Shown one piece after another: positions 26,118 to 35,768 of a stretch of DNA of 64,000 bases. A model generated the notes under the pieces. The model saw nothing but the letters and a program-made list of their open reading frames with translations, ran no database searches and was not told where the DNA came from. The stretch's first letter is position 1; each line of letters opens with the position of its first letter. The translations under genes and the position numbers were made by a program. Origin of the DNA: Paragonimus skrjabini miyazakii (Eukaryota; Platyhelminthes; Trematoda; Plagiorchiida; Troglotrematidae); NCBI GenBank assembly GCA_014338405.1, contig JTDE01022086.1, positions 8,990 to 72,989 on the forward strand, written 5' to 3'.

Positions 26118-26647
26118 TGTAGCGAAAAGGCGTCCAATAAAACACAATCTTTATTGTCCAACACGCTAGTTAGCATGCTACACGCGCGCTCGCGTATATG
26201 AGTCAGCATTCCAGTCCACAACACCCCCAGGTTTCCGTTCACGCGTCGCGTGCACTTCCGCCCGGTTTAGGTGTGTGATCGGCGCCGTCTATCGGGGGGT
26301 TTTCCGCCTACCATTCTTTGTTCATTGGTCCGATTCCGTTGAACGATGGCTCGTCCGGTCGCTCGTGTTGTTCTCCATCTATCCACAATGGGCTTTGGTC
26401 ATATTCCACGGTGGTGTCGAGATATTCTCCCGAGTGTTGGAGTAATCGAGCCTCCGATTTTGTCGTCCATTCTATTTTGCCTGCCATGTCTCGCCGTTGG
26501 TTTGATCCGGTCGGGCGATGACTCATCCGACTGCCCCCGTTGTCCGCCATCCGATCGTTGAGGGTTTGTGGACGTGCCTGCCTTCCGCGTTGAGGTACTC
26601 CGCCGAGTGTTTGAATGCTCGCACCTCCGGCCTGGCATTCCACCACA
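26118..26647 (-). mobile_element. Solo LTR of a Gypsy-like retrotransposon, copy 1
   Basis: On the minus strand the sequence starts TGTGGTGGAATG and ends CTACA, giving TG...CA ends, 530 bp. An AATAAA signal sits about 30 bases before the 3' end (complement of TTTATT at 26150-26155), inside a small inverted repeat (CAATAAA...TTTATTG), as expected for an R/U5 region. A second copy lies at 44070-44648. Flanks are ATAG before and ATAT after, a possible 4-bp target duplication with one mismatch. No internal gag-pol lies beside it, so it is a solo LTR from recombination between two LTRs. Assignment to the Gypsy/CsRn1-like group is inferred from the form of the ends. Minus-strand frames inside it (up to 112 codons) are not genes. 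Confidence 0.75.
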
Positions 26648-26980
26648 ATATGATTGTTTGTCGCACTACTGACCGCGCAGGAGTGCTTAGGTAATGAGGC
26701 ACGATCCTATGGGCATACAGCAGAACTATTTTCATAGTTGCGTAACTGCTGTCTTCCGTATCAGGAAGAAGGGGGCTGGAAAAGTACCCTCAAACAAAGA
26801 GCACTCCGATCGCCCAGCGGTTGACCGTGACCGCCAGAGTATTATCCAATACGGTCGAAAAACATGTTATTTCCCAAAAGCCTGATGTAGCTTCGAGTAC
26901 ATCCACTGCGCGCAGCAGTGCTCAGAATGAGACATCATTGTCTTAATCACTGCGCCCTTGGGCTAGGCAAGCGCCTCACT

Positions 26981-27118
26981 GCCAAGTGAGTCAGATTCTT
27001 GAGTCATTGGCTCTGGGTAGGGTCCCTGAATAAAACCCTATATCTTGTTGTTTCACAAGTCAGACTTTTGAGTCAGAGACTCCGGGTGGGGTCCCTCAAG
27101 TCAACCCCCTTCTGCGTC
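26981..27118 (+). repeat. Two tandem 69-bp repeats in the LINE 5' region
   Basis: Two units with a 69-base offset share GTCAGA-CTTGAGTCA (first near 26990, second near 27059), then CTC-GGGT-GGGTCCCT, at roughly three-quarters identity by eye. Repeated monomers in LINE 5' regions often carry promoter activity; that role is inferred. Confidence 0.65.
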
Positions 27119-27225
27119 ATAAACGACAGGGAAGTATCAGAAGTTATCATACTCTCGACAGCGACATTACTAACCGGTCTCAACTTTCTCCTACTGTTTT
27201 ACCTATTATTCTTTCTACCTTCCAT

Positions 27226-30200
27226 ATGCCTTCGGGCGATAATTGTTTTTTGAGGCCAAGACAACTGGTAAACATTGGCGTCTTCAATGTCCGCACTTTC
27301 CGACAAGTCGGTCAGCAAGGTGCCCACTCAAGTCTGGGTATTGATGTGTGCTGTGTGTCGGAGATGCGAGTCTACGATTCTAACACGATTATCCATTTGA
27401 ACTCACCTCTAGAAAACTATCGATCCAAGCGCTGCTCTCTCAGGGTTTCTGGCGACGCCGAAGCTGAATCTCGCGGTCTAGCTGGAGTGGGGATCTCACT
27501 GAGTTCCAGAGCGTAGCAGTGTTCGCTCCATTAGATCCCAGTGAACAGTCGCTTGTGCGCTGTCAGACTCAACACATCGGTAAAGGTCTGTCGACGCAAG
27601 TCAGAAAGACGTTGTGTATTCATTTTATCGGCGTACGCCCCGACGGACAGATGTTCGGATGCTGCCGATGATGCGTTCTATGACACCCTCGTTGACCTTC
27701 TGAGGCAAACTAAGCATTCAGACATAATCATACTAGCGGGCGATTTTAATGCTCAACTTGGTCGTCTTTCTCCGGATGAGAAGCGGTTTGGAGGTATGTT
27801 TGGTGTCCGGGCACAACGCACTGATAATGGCGAAAGACTGCTGCGGCTGTGCGCATCCCACGATCTGTATATTTCGAGCACCGCATTCCAACACGGGAAG
27901 AAACACTGTGTTACTTGGAGACCTCCGTGTGCTTCTCAGTCGTAGACACAGTTAGATCATTTAGCAGTTAGTTACAGATGACGCCATTCTGTTGAGGACT
28001 GTCGTGCCTTTTGGAGCAACCACCTGGATTCAGACCATGTTGTTGTGGGTGCTTGTTTTGTTTTGTTATTTGCCCAGAGGACCTACGCTCGTAAATGCAA
28101 GGTGCTTAACTGGCATTCGAGCGATGAGGATGTAAAAAACGCTTACTAAAAGGCGTTGGTGAGCAAGTTTCCCAGTTCGAGTCAGATGAACACTGGGAAC
28201 AAATCGCCGAAGCTATGAAAACATGCTGTGAACAGGCATGTTCCGATGAGGCTGTTCAGTTGCGACAGCACTAGATTTCTGTCACGTCGATAAACCGCAT
28301 GAACAAGCGTCGCTCGATCCCACCTGGTTCTAAATATGATGAAGACCGTCGAAAACTTAAACGCAAGCTGACTAAAAATTTGCGCAAAGACCGTGAGCAA
28401 TACTTGGTCGAACAATCAAAAGAGATGGAAAAAGCCTTTTTATCTGGGAATAGCAGAAAGCTTTTCTCCTTGATCCGTGGTTGTACTGGCCGTTGAGTCG
28501 GTGTAAGTGAGACCATATGTGAAAAAGATGGTTCACTTATTACCAGTCAATCGCGCCGACTTGACAGGTGGGCTGAACACTTTGAAGAACAGTTCAGCTA
28601 GCCGCAAGCAGATCATGTGGACGACGGGACCCGATTGGTCAGTTATTGCATTCCAGACGGTCCTCCGTCGAAAGCAGAAGTGGTCCAAGAGCCTAAGTTA
28701 TTAAAGCGTAATAAAGTCCAGACCTCCTCTCTCCTTCTATTTTCAAGGATGGTGGAGAGTGGTTTACATCAGAACTGACAAAACTCCTCCATACGATTTG
28801 GGAGACTGAAGAGGTATCTAGTGAGTTGTGCCTATCAACAGTCATTCCCGTTTTCAAAACAGGGGTCCGAAGTCAATGTGACAATCACAGGGGCATCAGT
28901 TTGGTGTCTATTTCGTCCAAGTTGCTTACTGGCCTCATTATACGTCGTCTCACTAAGCCCAGAGAAAGCCAGATACGTGAAGAACAGGCAGGATTCCGAT
29001 CTGGTCGAGGGTGCGTTGATCATATTTTTACCTTGCGACGGATCTTGGAACATCGGCACCAACAGTCGTGGTCTTTTTGGACCCAAAGACTACTTTCGAT
29101 TCAGTTGCTCGTAACGTTCTCTGGAGCTGCCTCCTCCGTAAGGGAGTACCAGCTAAATACGTGAATCTGTTGAAACCACTGTATGCTCACTCTGCAAGCA
29201 GGGTGAGAGTTTATGGACAGCTGTCTCGGGCGTTCATCACTTCTAGTGGTGTTCATCAGGGGTGTCCGATTTCTCCCTTCCTGTTCAATTTTGTCATGGA
29301 CGACATTCTGGAGGGTGCGCTTTGGGAATACAGTAGACTTGGTGTTGAGCTTCTTCCTGGCGCTAGATTGACCAATCTGGAGTACGCGGACAGCATTGTC
29401 TTACTTAGCCCCTCTGCCGAAAACATGCAGACCATGCTGGACAGGTTGAACGACCGAGCTGGTTTGTATGGAATGTGCTTCGCACCTTCAAAGTGCAAAG
29501 TTCTGCTTCAAGACTGGAGCATTTCCGCTCCTACTTTCTTCATTGTAGGTAATCCGCTTGAGACTGTGGACAGTTTCACATCCTTGTGTAGCACTATTTC
29601 GTCAGCCTGCAATATTGCTGATGATATATCGGCGAGGATGGCAAAGGCACGAGTCGCCTTTGCCAAACTGCGTCATCTGTGGCGTCGAAAAGACGTTCGG
29701 TTGTCGCTGAAAGGAAGGGTATATAATGCCTGTGTGCGCTCCATTTTGCTGTATGGTTCGGAAACTTGGCCTGTTCACAAGGAAGATACCAACAGGCTTG
29801 CTGTGTTTGATCATGGTTGTCTCCGCGAATTGGCCCATATTAAGTGGACTGATCGCGTGAGCAATGTGGCCGTTCGTCGGCGCGTATTCCGGAACGCTCG
29901 GGATGCTCGATCAACTGGTCAACTATTTACGGTGCACAGCTTGCGATGGTTGGGTCACGTAATCCGTAGGTCATCTATTCGGTTACCGTACCGGGCATTA
30001 TATGCTGAGGCCACCAACAGTTGAGTCAAACCACGTGGTGGTCAAGCAACAACGTGGTCACAAAATGTGAAGACCTTGACTGCTTCATTGAGCAAAGTGG
30101 GTAGGTGTCGCCTGCCGGGATGGGGTCCTCGTGATCACTCAAACGGCTGGCTAGAGATGGTATCCGAGATGGCGGTGTGTCTCAGTCAATGGCGGAACTG

Positions 30201-30231
30201 TATCCATACCATTTCTAGTTCTCCCGCTTAG
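27226..30231 (+). pseudogene. LINE ORF: AP endonuclease plus reverse transcriptase, inactivated
   Basis: The frame opens at 27226 (MPSGDNCF) and shows an EEP endonuclease: FNVRT (about 27290), VSEMR (about 27355), LAGDFNAQLGR (about 27740), TWRPP (about 27920) and DSDH (about 28035). The RT follows: DNHRGISL (about 28880), GFRSGRGCVDHIF (about 28995), FLDPKTTFDSV (about 29075), GVHQGCPISPFLFNF (about 29255), LEYADS (about 29382), then LLYGSETWPV (about 29752) and LRWLGHVIR (about 29945). After a frameshift near 30010-30035 the C-terminus RGGQ...GWGPRDH continues to TAG at 30229-30231. Breaks are two in-frame TAG codons (27514, 27532), TAG at 27943, several shifts between 27950 and 28800, and one near 29070. 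The catalytic YADD is YADS, so it is dead even where open. The family copies its RNA by target-primed reverse transcription. Confidence 0.92.
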
Positions 30232-30349
30232 TCTTGTTCTACTAATTTTAAACCCTCTTAGTAACGTTTTCTTCTAGGACATTCCACGTCACTGTTGGGG
30301 CTAGCGGCGGTTCGAGCCACAGTACCTTTTGGTCAGGCTCATGGCTGTT

Positions 30350-30367
30350 ATGATGATGATGATGATG
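30350..30367. repeat. (ATG)6 microsatellite at the LINE 3' end
   Basis: Six ATG units directly after the LINE 3' untranslated region. On the other strand it would encode a His run inside a chance 128-codon frame (30248-30634), which I do not regard as a gene. Confidence 0.85.
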
Positions 30368-30368
30368 A

Positions 30369-30794
30369 GATGGGCCGGCTAACCTGACATTCCGCGACCC
30401 ATCGCTCAGACGAGATGGAAAAGCTTTCGGGAGCCCCCACGGAAAAAAACCTGTTTCGCCAGGCCCCACTGTTCCTTCGTAATTGCTTCGGGAGTTCCAG
30501 GTGACTAGCCTTGCAAGCCTGATTATACTCAGCACTGGATGGATTATTCGGCGAGCGTCAGTTAGTTCACAGGATAGCTCAGAAACCATGTTATTTGCAT
30601 TTGAACAAACAGTAACGTCACGCGTATGCATCACATGCCGGATGTGCCCGGTGTGTCGCTAGATCGTCTAGCGTGTAGCATCCTGGACTACAGGCAGGCG
30701 CGCAGTAGTAGTTGGGTAGCACTTGTATTTCTGTAAAGTCAGTGCCATCAGTTAGCGTTTGACAGTGATGTGGCCTTTCACTAGAACGCAGGAC
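30369..30794. other. Sequence between the LINE 3' end and the old endonuclease fragment
   Basis: No motif can be read on either strand. By position it could hold the part of the old minus-strand LINE between endonuclease and RT. Confidence 0.3.
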
Positions 30795-31150
30795 GATTCC
30801 GGCGCACGCCAGTGTATGATCGAAATTCAGACAAATGTTTCAGTTAGTCCATACCTTTGAAAACAGTCAAGCCGTACATAGACAGTAGGTGTGTAATCAA
30901 CCTGGATCCACCAGTGGTTTGGAGATGAAGTTCGCTACGCGGCACCTCAACGTCTAGGATGGCAAAAATTGGTACACGCTAAAAGTATCGTTATCAGCGT
31001 AAGGCCGCAACAAACATTCACTTTTGTCCATCTGACGAGCACCGTAAGAGTTCCAGCCGTCCAAGTCACATTGGTCTTTACCCACACTGCTTAAATGAGC
31101 ATTCAAATCCTCAACTGGCACTACTGTCTACGTATCATCTAGTGTGATGG
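30795..31150 (-). pseudogene. Old LINE endonuclease fragment
   Basis: On the minus strand, at about 31091-31115, DLNAHL matches the GDxNAxL endonuclease motif. It is followed by a segment with ECLL...ADN, equivalent to the family's GERLLxLCADH. About 85 codons later, near 30800-30826, FDHTLACAG matches the C-terminal SDH motif (Ser to Phe). Spacing agrees with the endonuclease of the LINE at 27226. It is interrupted by stops. Orientation and content make it the missing 5' part of the RT remnant at 24430-25620. Confidence 0.7.
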
Positions 31151-34100
31151 CGACTACTGACATCATGGATAAATTTAGCGAAAATTGCGTGTGAAATACA
31201 ATCCGTGACGCCTCGTGTTGCGGTGTCAAATATTTAGCGCTAACGATAAACGATTATCAACGCTGTCGCCGTGCTTTTAAGTTTGCAAGAAGTAAAGCAA
31301 TCTTTGATAATGGCCCTTTCAAGTAGTGCCTTCTCTGCGTATGGTCTTATAGTAACTCTTCCCCAATCTTATCCATTAGTTTGTGCAGTAGCGTTTCTGA
31401 CCAAGAACAAATTACAAACGCAGATTCTAAACATGCAGAAGGTCGCATGTGCTATAGCTCACCAGAATTTGAAAATTGTTGTCCAGCCTAGCTGGTGATA
31501 TCGATTATGAAAATCTTCAACTGTCGTGAAACAGCTGCCCATTGACCTGTTTGCCTAAGGACACAAACAATGAAGGTAGCCTGTGCATATTCTATCCGGA
31601 GACAAGCAAGATTTTGTGTCGATCGGTCACAGACATAACCTTAATCACAATAGGACCAACATGCTAACTACGACTTTCGGCTTGAATAGCAAATGAGACA
31701 AGACTCTGGGGGTGCGTTCGAAGACAAGATTTGGGAATACTCGGTTACATACTACTTTTTCAGACGGACTTTTTTGGCGTGGTTGAATGGGATGAAAATC
31801 AAACCATCCGCCAACACTGCAGCCCAGGTTAGCATGATAATATGAATCATAATTCGTAAATTTTGACTAGTACTTGAAACGATAACCGTTATGTAGAAAG
31901 AGACCTCTCGGTTGTCCACGTCGAAGATAAGATTTGACTTGGGAACCTCACCAGGAGATGTTGATTCAAAACCATTCCTGTTAAGACATTAGTTCGAATC
32001 ATGGAATTTCGTAACCTCTTTTGGGGTTAGTGACAACTACACTCTGCATGGAGTTATAAAGAAAAAATCGAAATAATTTGAAAACTAGCCAAGAAAGACG
32101 GATTCAATGCAGTAAACCTGTCCGGTTAGGGTTTTCAATATCCTTAAAGCTGCTTTTACACTGGCTTCACGTTGAGCAGAGTCGGTGCCCAACTTAGTTC
32201 GTAGGCTAGTTGAATTGGTCTTGCTATCCAAGATGTCCTTTGCACCCTTCGTACGCGTTAGCACCGATGATCACCCTGGTGGTTCATACGCCCCCTCCCG
32301 GTAAAACCTTCATAACCAGTGGATACCAGTTGCGTTCCCACATAATAAGGACTTCACATTGTCTGGGAGCTTATACGCTCCAGTTGAGTTAGTTGAAATT
32401 CCTTTGTAACCGAATAACACGTGGCTTATTGTTGTACCGTCAGAGATCTTGTGTGGCATTTTACAGGCGGCCCGGTTGTCAGTCCTTATTCCATCACACT
32501 TTGGTAGTACCATCGCTCGTTCACTTTAACGGCTTATCTGGCAGCTAGTATTCACGAGGAAGGCCATGTCTCGGTGTGCAACTTGGTAACGCACCTGATG
32601 TCATTGGGTTGGCCAACCCGGTTTTCCGCGTAAGGAATAAGTTGAATCAGTCAGTCAGGCCCTTTCGGAAACAGACATTAGGCTTAGTTCACAATTTTCC
32701 TAGAAGTCACTGGTGGTTCGTAAACATATGCATAAGAGAGTCCTAAGAGGGTTATCTTGATACCTGATTGGTAACGGTTATCAAGTTCGTGTTCATGAAG
32801 TCATTCGTTTAAATTTTTATAGGAGGAAGAAAAACTAGTGTGAACGTGCATTTCATCTGAGCTCACATGTGAGATTTTGCAACGGTACGTTGGTGAGGAA
32901 CACAACAATGTCACTAAATACGATCGACTTCCAGGCTGTCGGTTGACAGTCTGACAGACAGGTGATCACTATTCATGCTTGAAACCTTTTCATTCACACT
33001 AGCTACTGTACGCTGCCGTTCACAAAGTGAAGAGAATAATACAGAACAGCAGTCCTCCAAAGTAAATAATTTTATATTTAAATTAGACATCTCTTGTCTT
33101 AGTCATCAGTAGCCCAACTGGGTATTCATATGAGGAACACAACTGAGAATGAACGGACTTGAATGAACTAATGAACTCTTATCTCGATGGACAAACTCAT
33201 AATTTCTTAGAATGCTGATCTCTTTTTCAAAACCATTTGTAAACCAGTCTGTTAGTTTGTTGTGTTCAATAACAGCATTGCGTTTGATCATGAGATTCCA
33301 ATGAATACCTGACTGCCAACTTGATAATACGTGGACTATTTCGTAATCTGTGGATCCGCGTAACAAAGAGTAAAAACAGACTTTTTCAACCTTCATTTCT
33401 CCAAACGTCTGTTTTTATGTCGTTGGCTGGCTCGCTTATAAGTTAGATACTTTCAGACCACTCAAACGACGGGTACGGTTGTAATAACCAGGATTTCAAC
33501 CGACAACCCTGACTGATAGTTGACGTCGTTACCACTGTGCAGTATGAAGTTTATTTACGGTTCGTTAGTCTGGCCCAGATGGAAGGCCGACTTCCTCGTC
33601 AATTAGCAACAGACTGCAAATAGTTTGATTCGTTGCTTCGCCTATTGTTGTAACGTGAAGGGGACTTTTGATTTTACGTCAGCGATCGATAGGAACAAAT
33701 TGAAAGAATGAGAACCCTTGACATATGTCTTTTCTCCATTTTAACGGAATGGATGGGAGAAACTTTATTACTTAAAACTCACGTTCATGCCAATAGAATA
33801 GATTTTTGAAAACGATCAGTCGGGGGAACACTCGATAAAACGTGTACAGCTATTTGACTATTAATTAACTGCCACAAAAATGCACAAAATTATTTTATCA
33901 AATTACTCCTTGATGTCTCTTTGTGGGTTCCGGGTTCATTTTCACTAGTTCATAAATTCATACAATTTTCATCTTGCATATATGTTGTTCATGGAAAAAT
34001 TGCATCCTGACTGCAAGGAAGAGAGATTGTAAAAGAGAAAGAGGTGATCCAAAACATTTATTGAAGTCTATTTACACTGGCAATAAGCACTGTAAAACAC

Positions 34101-35050
34101 TGAAACAACGTGACCGATACATTCACATATTTAGTGACTTAAGAGAATTAGGTGGGAATCTAATCGAGGAACCAGTGTTACGAGTTACCTTCCAAATTTG
34201 TGCCAATCGGCCAGTTCTTCAAACTCCTGCGTAATGACCAGTGACCGTGTTGATTCACAACGCATTCCGATCATATTTTTGCTTATCTGTTGATGGAATC
34301 ACTGGATTGGCACAGGAAACCGGGTGATTTTTACCTAAACTTTCGAATCTCTTTGATGGTCATGGGATAATTTGTGTTAAAAAGCAAAAAGAAATAAATT
34401 AATAGGAACAAAAATGTGTTCAGAATAAGCGGCCATAATAGTGTTGCATACTGTGAAATATCCCTATGCGAAATTTTGATAAACGTGCAAACTCGGTGGA
34501 AGTGAGTTGGGAAGCTATCCATGGTCTACATAATGTAGGTTGTCAATCACGGCTGTGACGAATGAGTAGTGTTTCAAACCCCTCAACCACATAATTTAAC
34601 AATGAGTTCTAGTAAAATTAGAACCCAATCTTGAATGAGTCAGACCTACATAGTTGCCTACCCATTTCAAACTCCAGTTCTGGCCAGTGTTAACTCTTTT
34701 CCTCATTACCCGCTGTCACCAGAATATATTTCTCACTTTGCCATGCAGCCACAGGCATCCGTAGGGTAAAAATATCAATCAAAAAAGAAAACGACAGGTG
34801 TCACGTGACAACTCTTGAGTTTATATCCTTCTGTCTTTTCTTATGTTGGTTTCCTTAGTCAAATAGCAGTTCTCTGTTTGTATAGTTTAATCCAGAGAAG
34901 TAGATAGAACAACGCCGTGCTTTATTTTGGCTCCATCAGTTAATGTGAATCTTTTCCATTGCAAGCAGTGTGAACATCATGGTGATGCATTTTGTTCAAT
35001 CCAATGTACAGCGTGATTTTCCTGTGAATCGTTGAAATCAAAAAAACATC
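31151..35050. other. Non-coding block, nothing firmly recognised
   Basis: Unrecognised open frames occur at 33106-33396 minus (96 codons) and 33974-34234 plus (86 codons). Both look protein-like in composition, but I cannot name a family or pair them with splice sites. The 5' end of the old LINE may extend into 31150-31500. Confidence 0.3.
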
Positions 35051-35399
35051 ACTGATGAGTAGTATGAGATTTTGATTTTCATATAGATTGAAAATCACCC
35101 ACAATTTATCGCAGCTGTCGCATTCCCATAGACTGCTGCGGTCAGTTGTAGGTGATATTCATTCTATATGAAAATCAAAATCCCGTACTACTCATCAGTA
35201 ATCAAATACCGCTCAACAAGTCAATGATTTCTGTGATTTCAACTTGGACAGAAGTCCTAGTCGAGGGGTCATCGATTGGAGTTAACAAACAGTAACTGTG
35301 TCTCCTCTGGAGGCGATCAGGTAACCTGATCATTACTCACAAGCGAAAGTGGATGAGCGTTCTCATATGATAATTCGGTCGTGCCTAACGTGAGGTCAA

Positions 35400-35454
35400 T
35401 GGCGCAGTGGTAAACAAGGTTGCCTCATGAACAGCGTGGCCGTGGTTCAAGTCC
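35400..35454 (+). promoter_or_regulatory. tRNA-like head with pol III A and B boxes (copy E)
   Basis: TGGCGCAGTGG at 35400-35410 fits the A box and GGTTCAAGTCC at 35444-35454 fits the B box, with tRNA-like spacing. Between them CCTCATGAA sits where an anticodon loop would be (CAT), which hints at a Met-type tRNA ancestor. The same arrangement is seen in the copies at 18.5, 21.9 (minus), 50.1 and 62.8 kb. It probably drives RNA polymerase III transcription of the ribozyme-bearing RNA. Confidence 0.7.
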
Positions 35455-35472
35455 CGGCAGTGGCGATGATAT

Positions 35473-35517
35473 GCACTATTGACGAGCTCTAATGAGAGCG
35501 AAACTCGAATCTAGTGC
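35473..35517 (+). ncRNA. Hammerhead ribozyme with a C-to-U core mutation
   Basis: Stem I (GCACTA/TAGTGC), stem II (GCTCT-AATG-AGAGC) and GAAA are intact. The first core base is changed (TTGACGA instead of CTGACGA), and stem III is CTCGAA. The cytosine at that position is essential in hammerheads, so this copy should not cleave. Confidence 0.8.
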
Positions 35518-35704
35518 TTCTTTTCTAAAGGGGCCGACTGGAGAGTCTATGGGAATGCGACGGCTGCGATCAGTTGTGGGTGATGTTCAATCTATACATA
35601 TAAACATTGTTGGAAGCATGTAATTTTGTGATAAGCGGATCTTGCGGACACGAAGTGTGCAGATTTGGGTGGTTTAAAGGCTAAATTATATCTTTTGGAT
35701 TCAG

Positions 35705-35768
35705 CGGGCTTAGACTCGATTACTCACGTTTTTAACTACCTAGAACGCCAAGTAGATCCTGATCTAAG
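35705..35768 (+). CDS. Candidate short exon of the LRCH-like gene
   Basis: A pyrimidine-containing acceptor (CTTTTGGATTCAG, ending 35704) and a consensus donor (AAG then GTGAGT at 35769) bound 64 bases. They read GLDSITHVFNYLERQVDPDL in the frame where two bases complete the previous codon. H-V-F-N-Y-L resembles the HIFKYL motif that follows the last LRR in LRCH proteins, a comparison from memory. An alternative acceptor at 35662 keeps the same frame and adds 42 bases. The exon leaves two bases (AG), which the next candidate exon at 59647 completes (T) into Ser. Its incoming phase does not match the strong donor at 11387, so an unseen exon or the weaker donor at 11391 is needed. It could be a false exon. 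Confidence 0.45.

Larger units (their letters stand above)
26648..30368 (+). mobile_element. RTE-like LINE, younger copy, full ORF region but broken
   Basis: A GC-richer block with a 5' region containing two diverged tandem repeats (26981-27118), one long ORF of endonuclease plus reverse transcriptase (27226-30231), a short 3' untranslated region and a terminal (ATG) run at 30350-30367. Short microsatellite-like 3' ends are typical of RTE-type LINEs. The 5' end is uncertain: the solo LTR at 26118-26647 either sits beside it or interrupts a longer 5' region beginning near 25980. It lies between the two halves of an older minus-strand LINE, so it probably inserted into that element. Confidence 0.65.
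35051..35592 (+). repeat. Hammerhead element with a 5' hairpin (copy E)
   Basis: It opens with a hairpin. The left arm at 35051-35134 is an inverted tail (ACTGATGAGTAGTATGAG...), and the right arm from 35135 returns in plus orientation and ends ...GTACTACTCATCAGT near 35200. Then come the lead-in, the tRNA-like head, the ribozyme region and the tail start. GCTGCG recurs 428 bases apart (35135, 35563), the family period. The arm sequence between GGTGAT and CATCAGT differs from other copies (TCTATATGAAAATCAAAAT in place of CTTGAAATGAACCAAAT), but both arms and the 3' end carry the same variant, so this is a subfamily. A possible flanking duplication (AACAT) is too short to rely on. It ends about 110 bases before the candidate exon at 35705. 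Confidence 0.85.

Noticed and set aside
26308..26646. Minus-strand open frames of 70-112 codons inside the LTR (also 44130-44647)
   Set aside because: They lie within LTR sequence, occur in several overlapping frames because the region is GC-rich, and one runs through an assembly gap. There is no gag or pol motif.
30248..30634. 128-codon minus frame with a run of histidines
   Set aside because: The histidines come from the (ATG) microsatellite at the LINE 3' end. The frame is antisense to the LINE and has no domain.
35396..35465. A genuine tRNA gene in the element head
   Set aside because: A and B boxes and a CAT loop are present, but no complete acceptor stem or clean cloverleaf can be formed, and the segment recurs only inside the repeat family.
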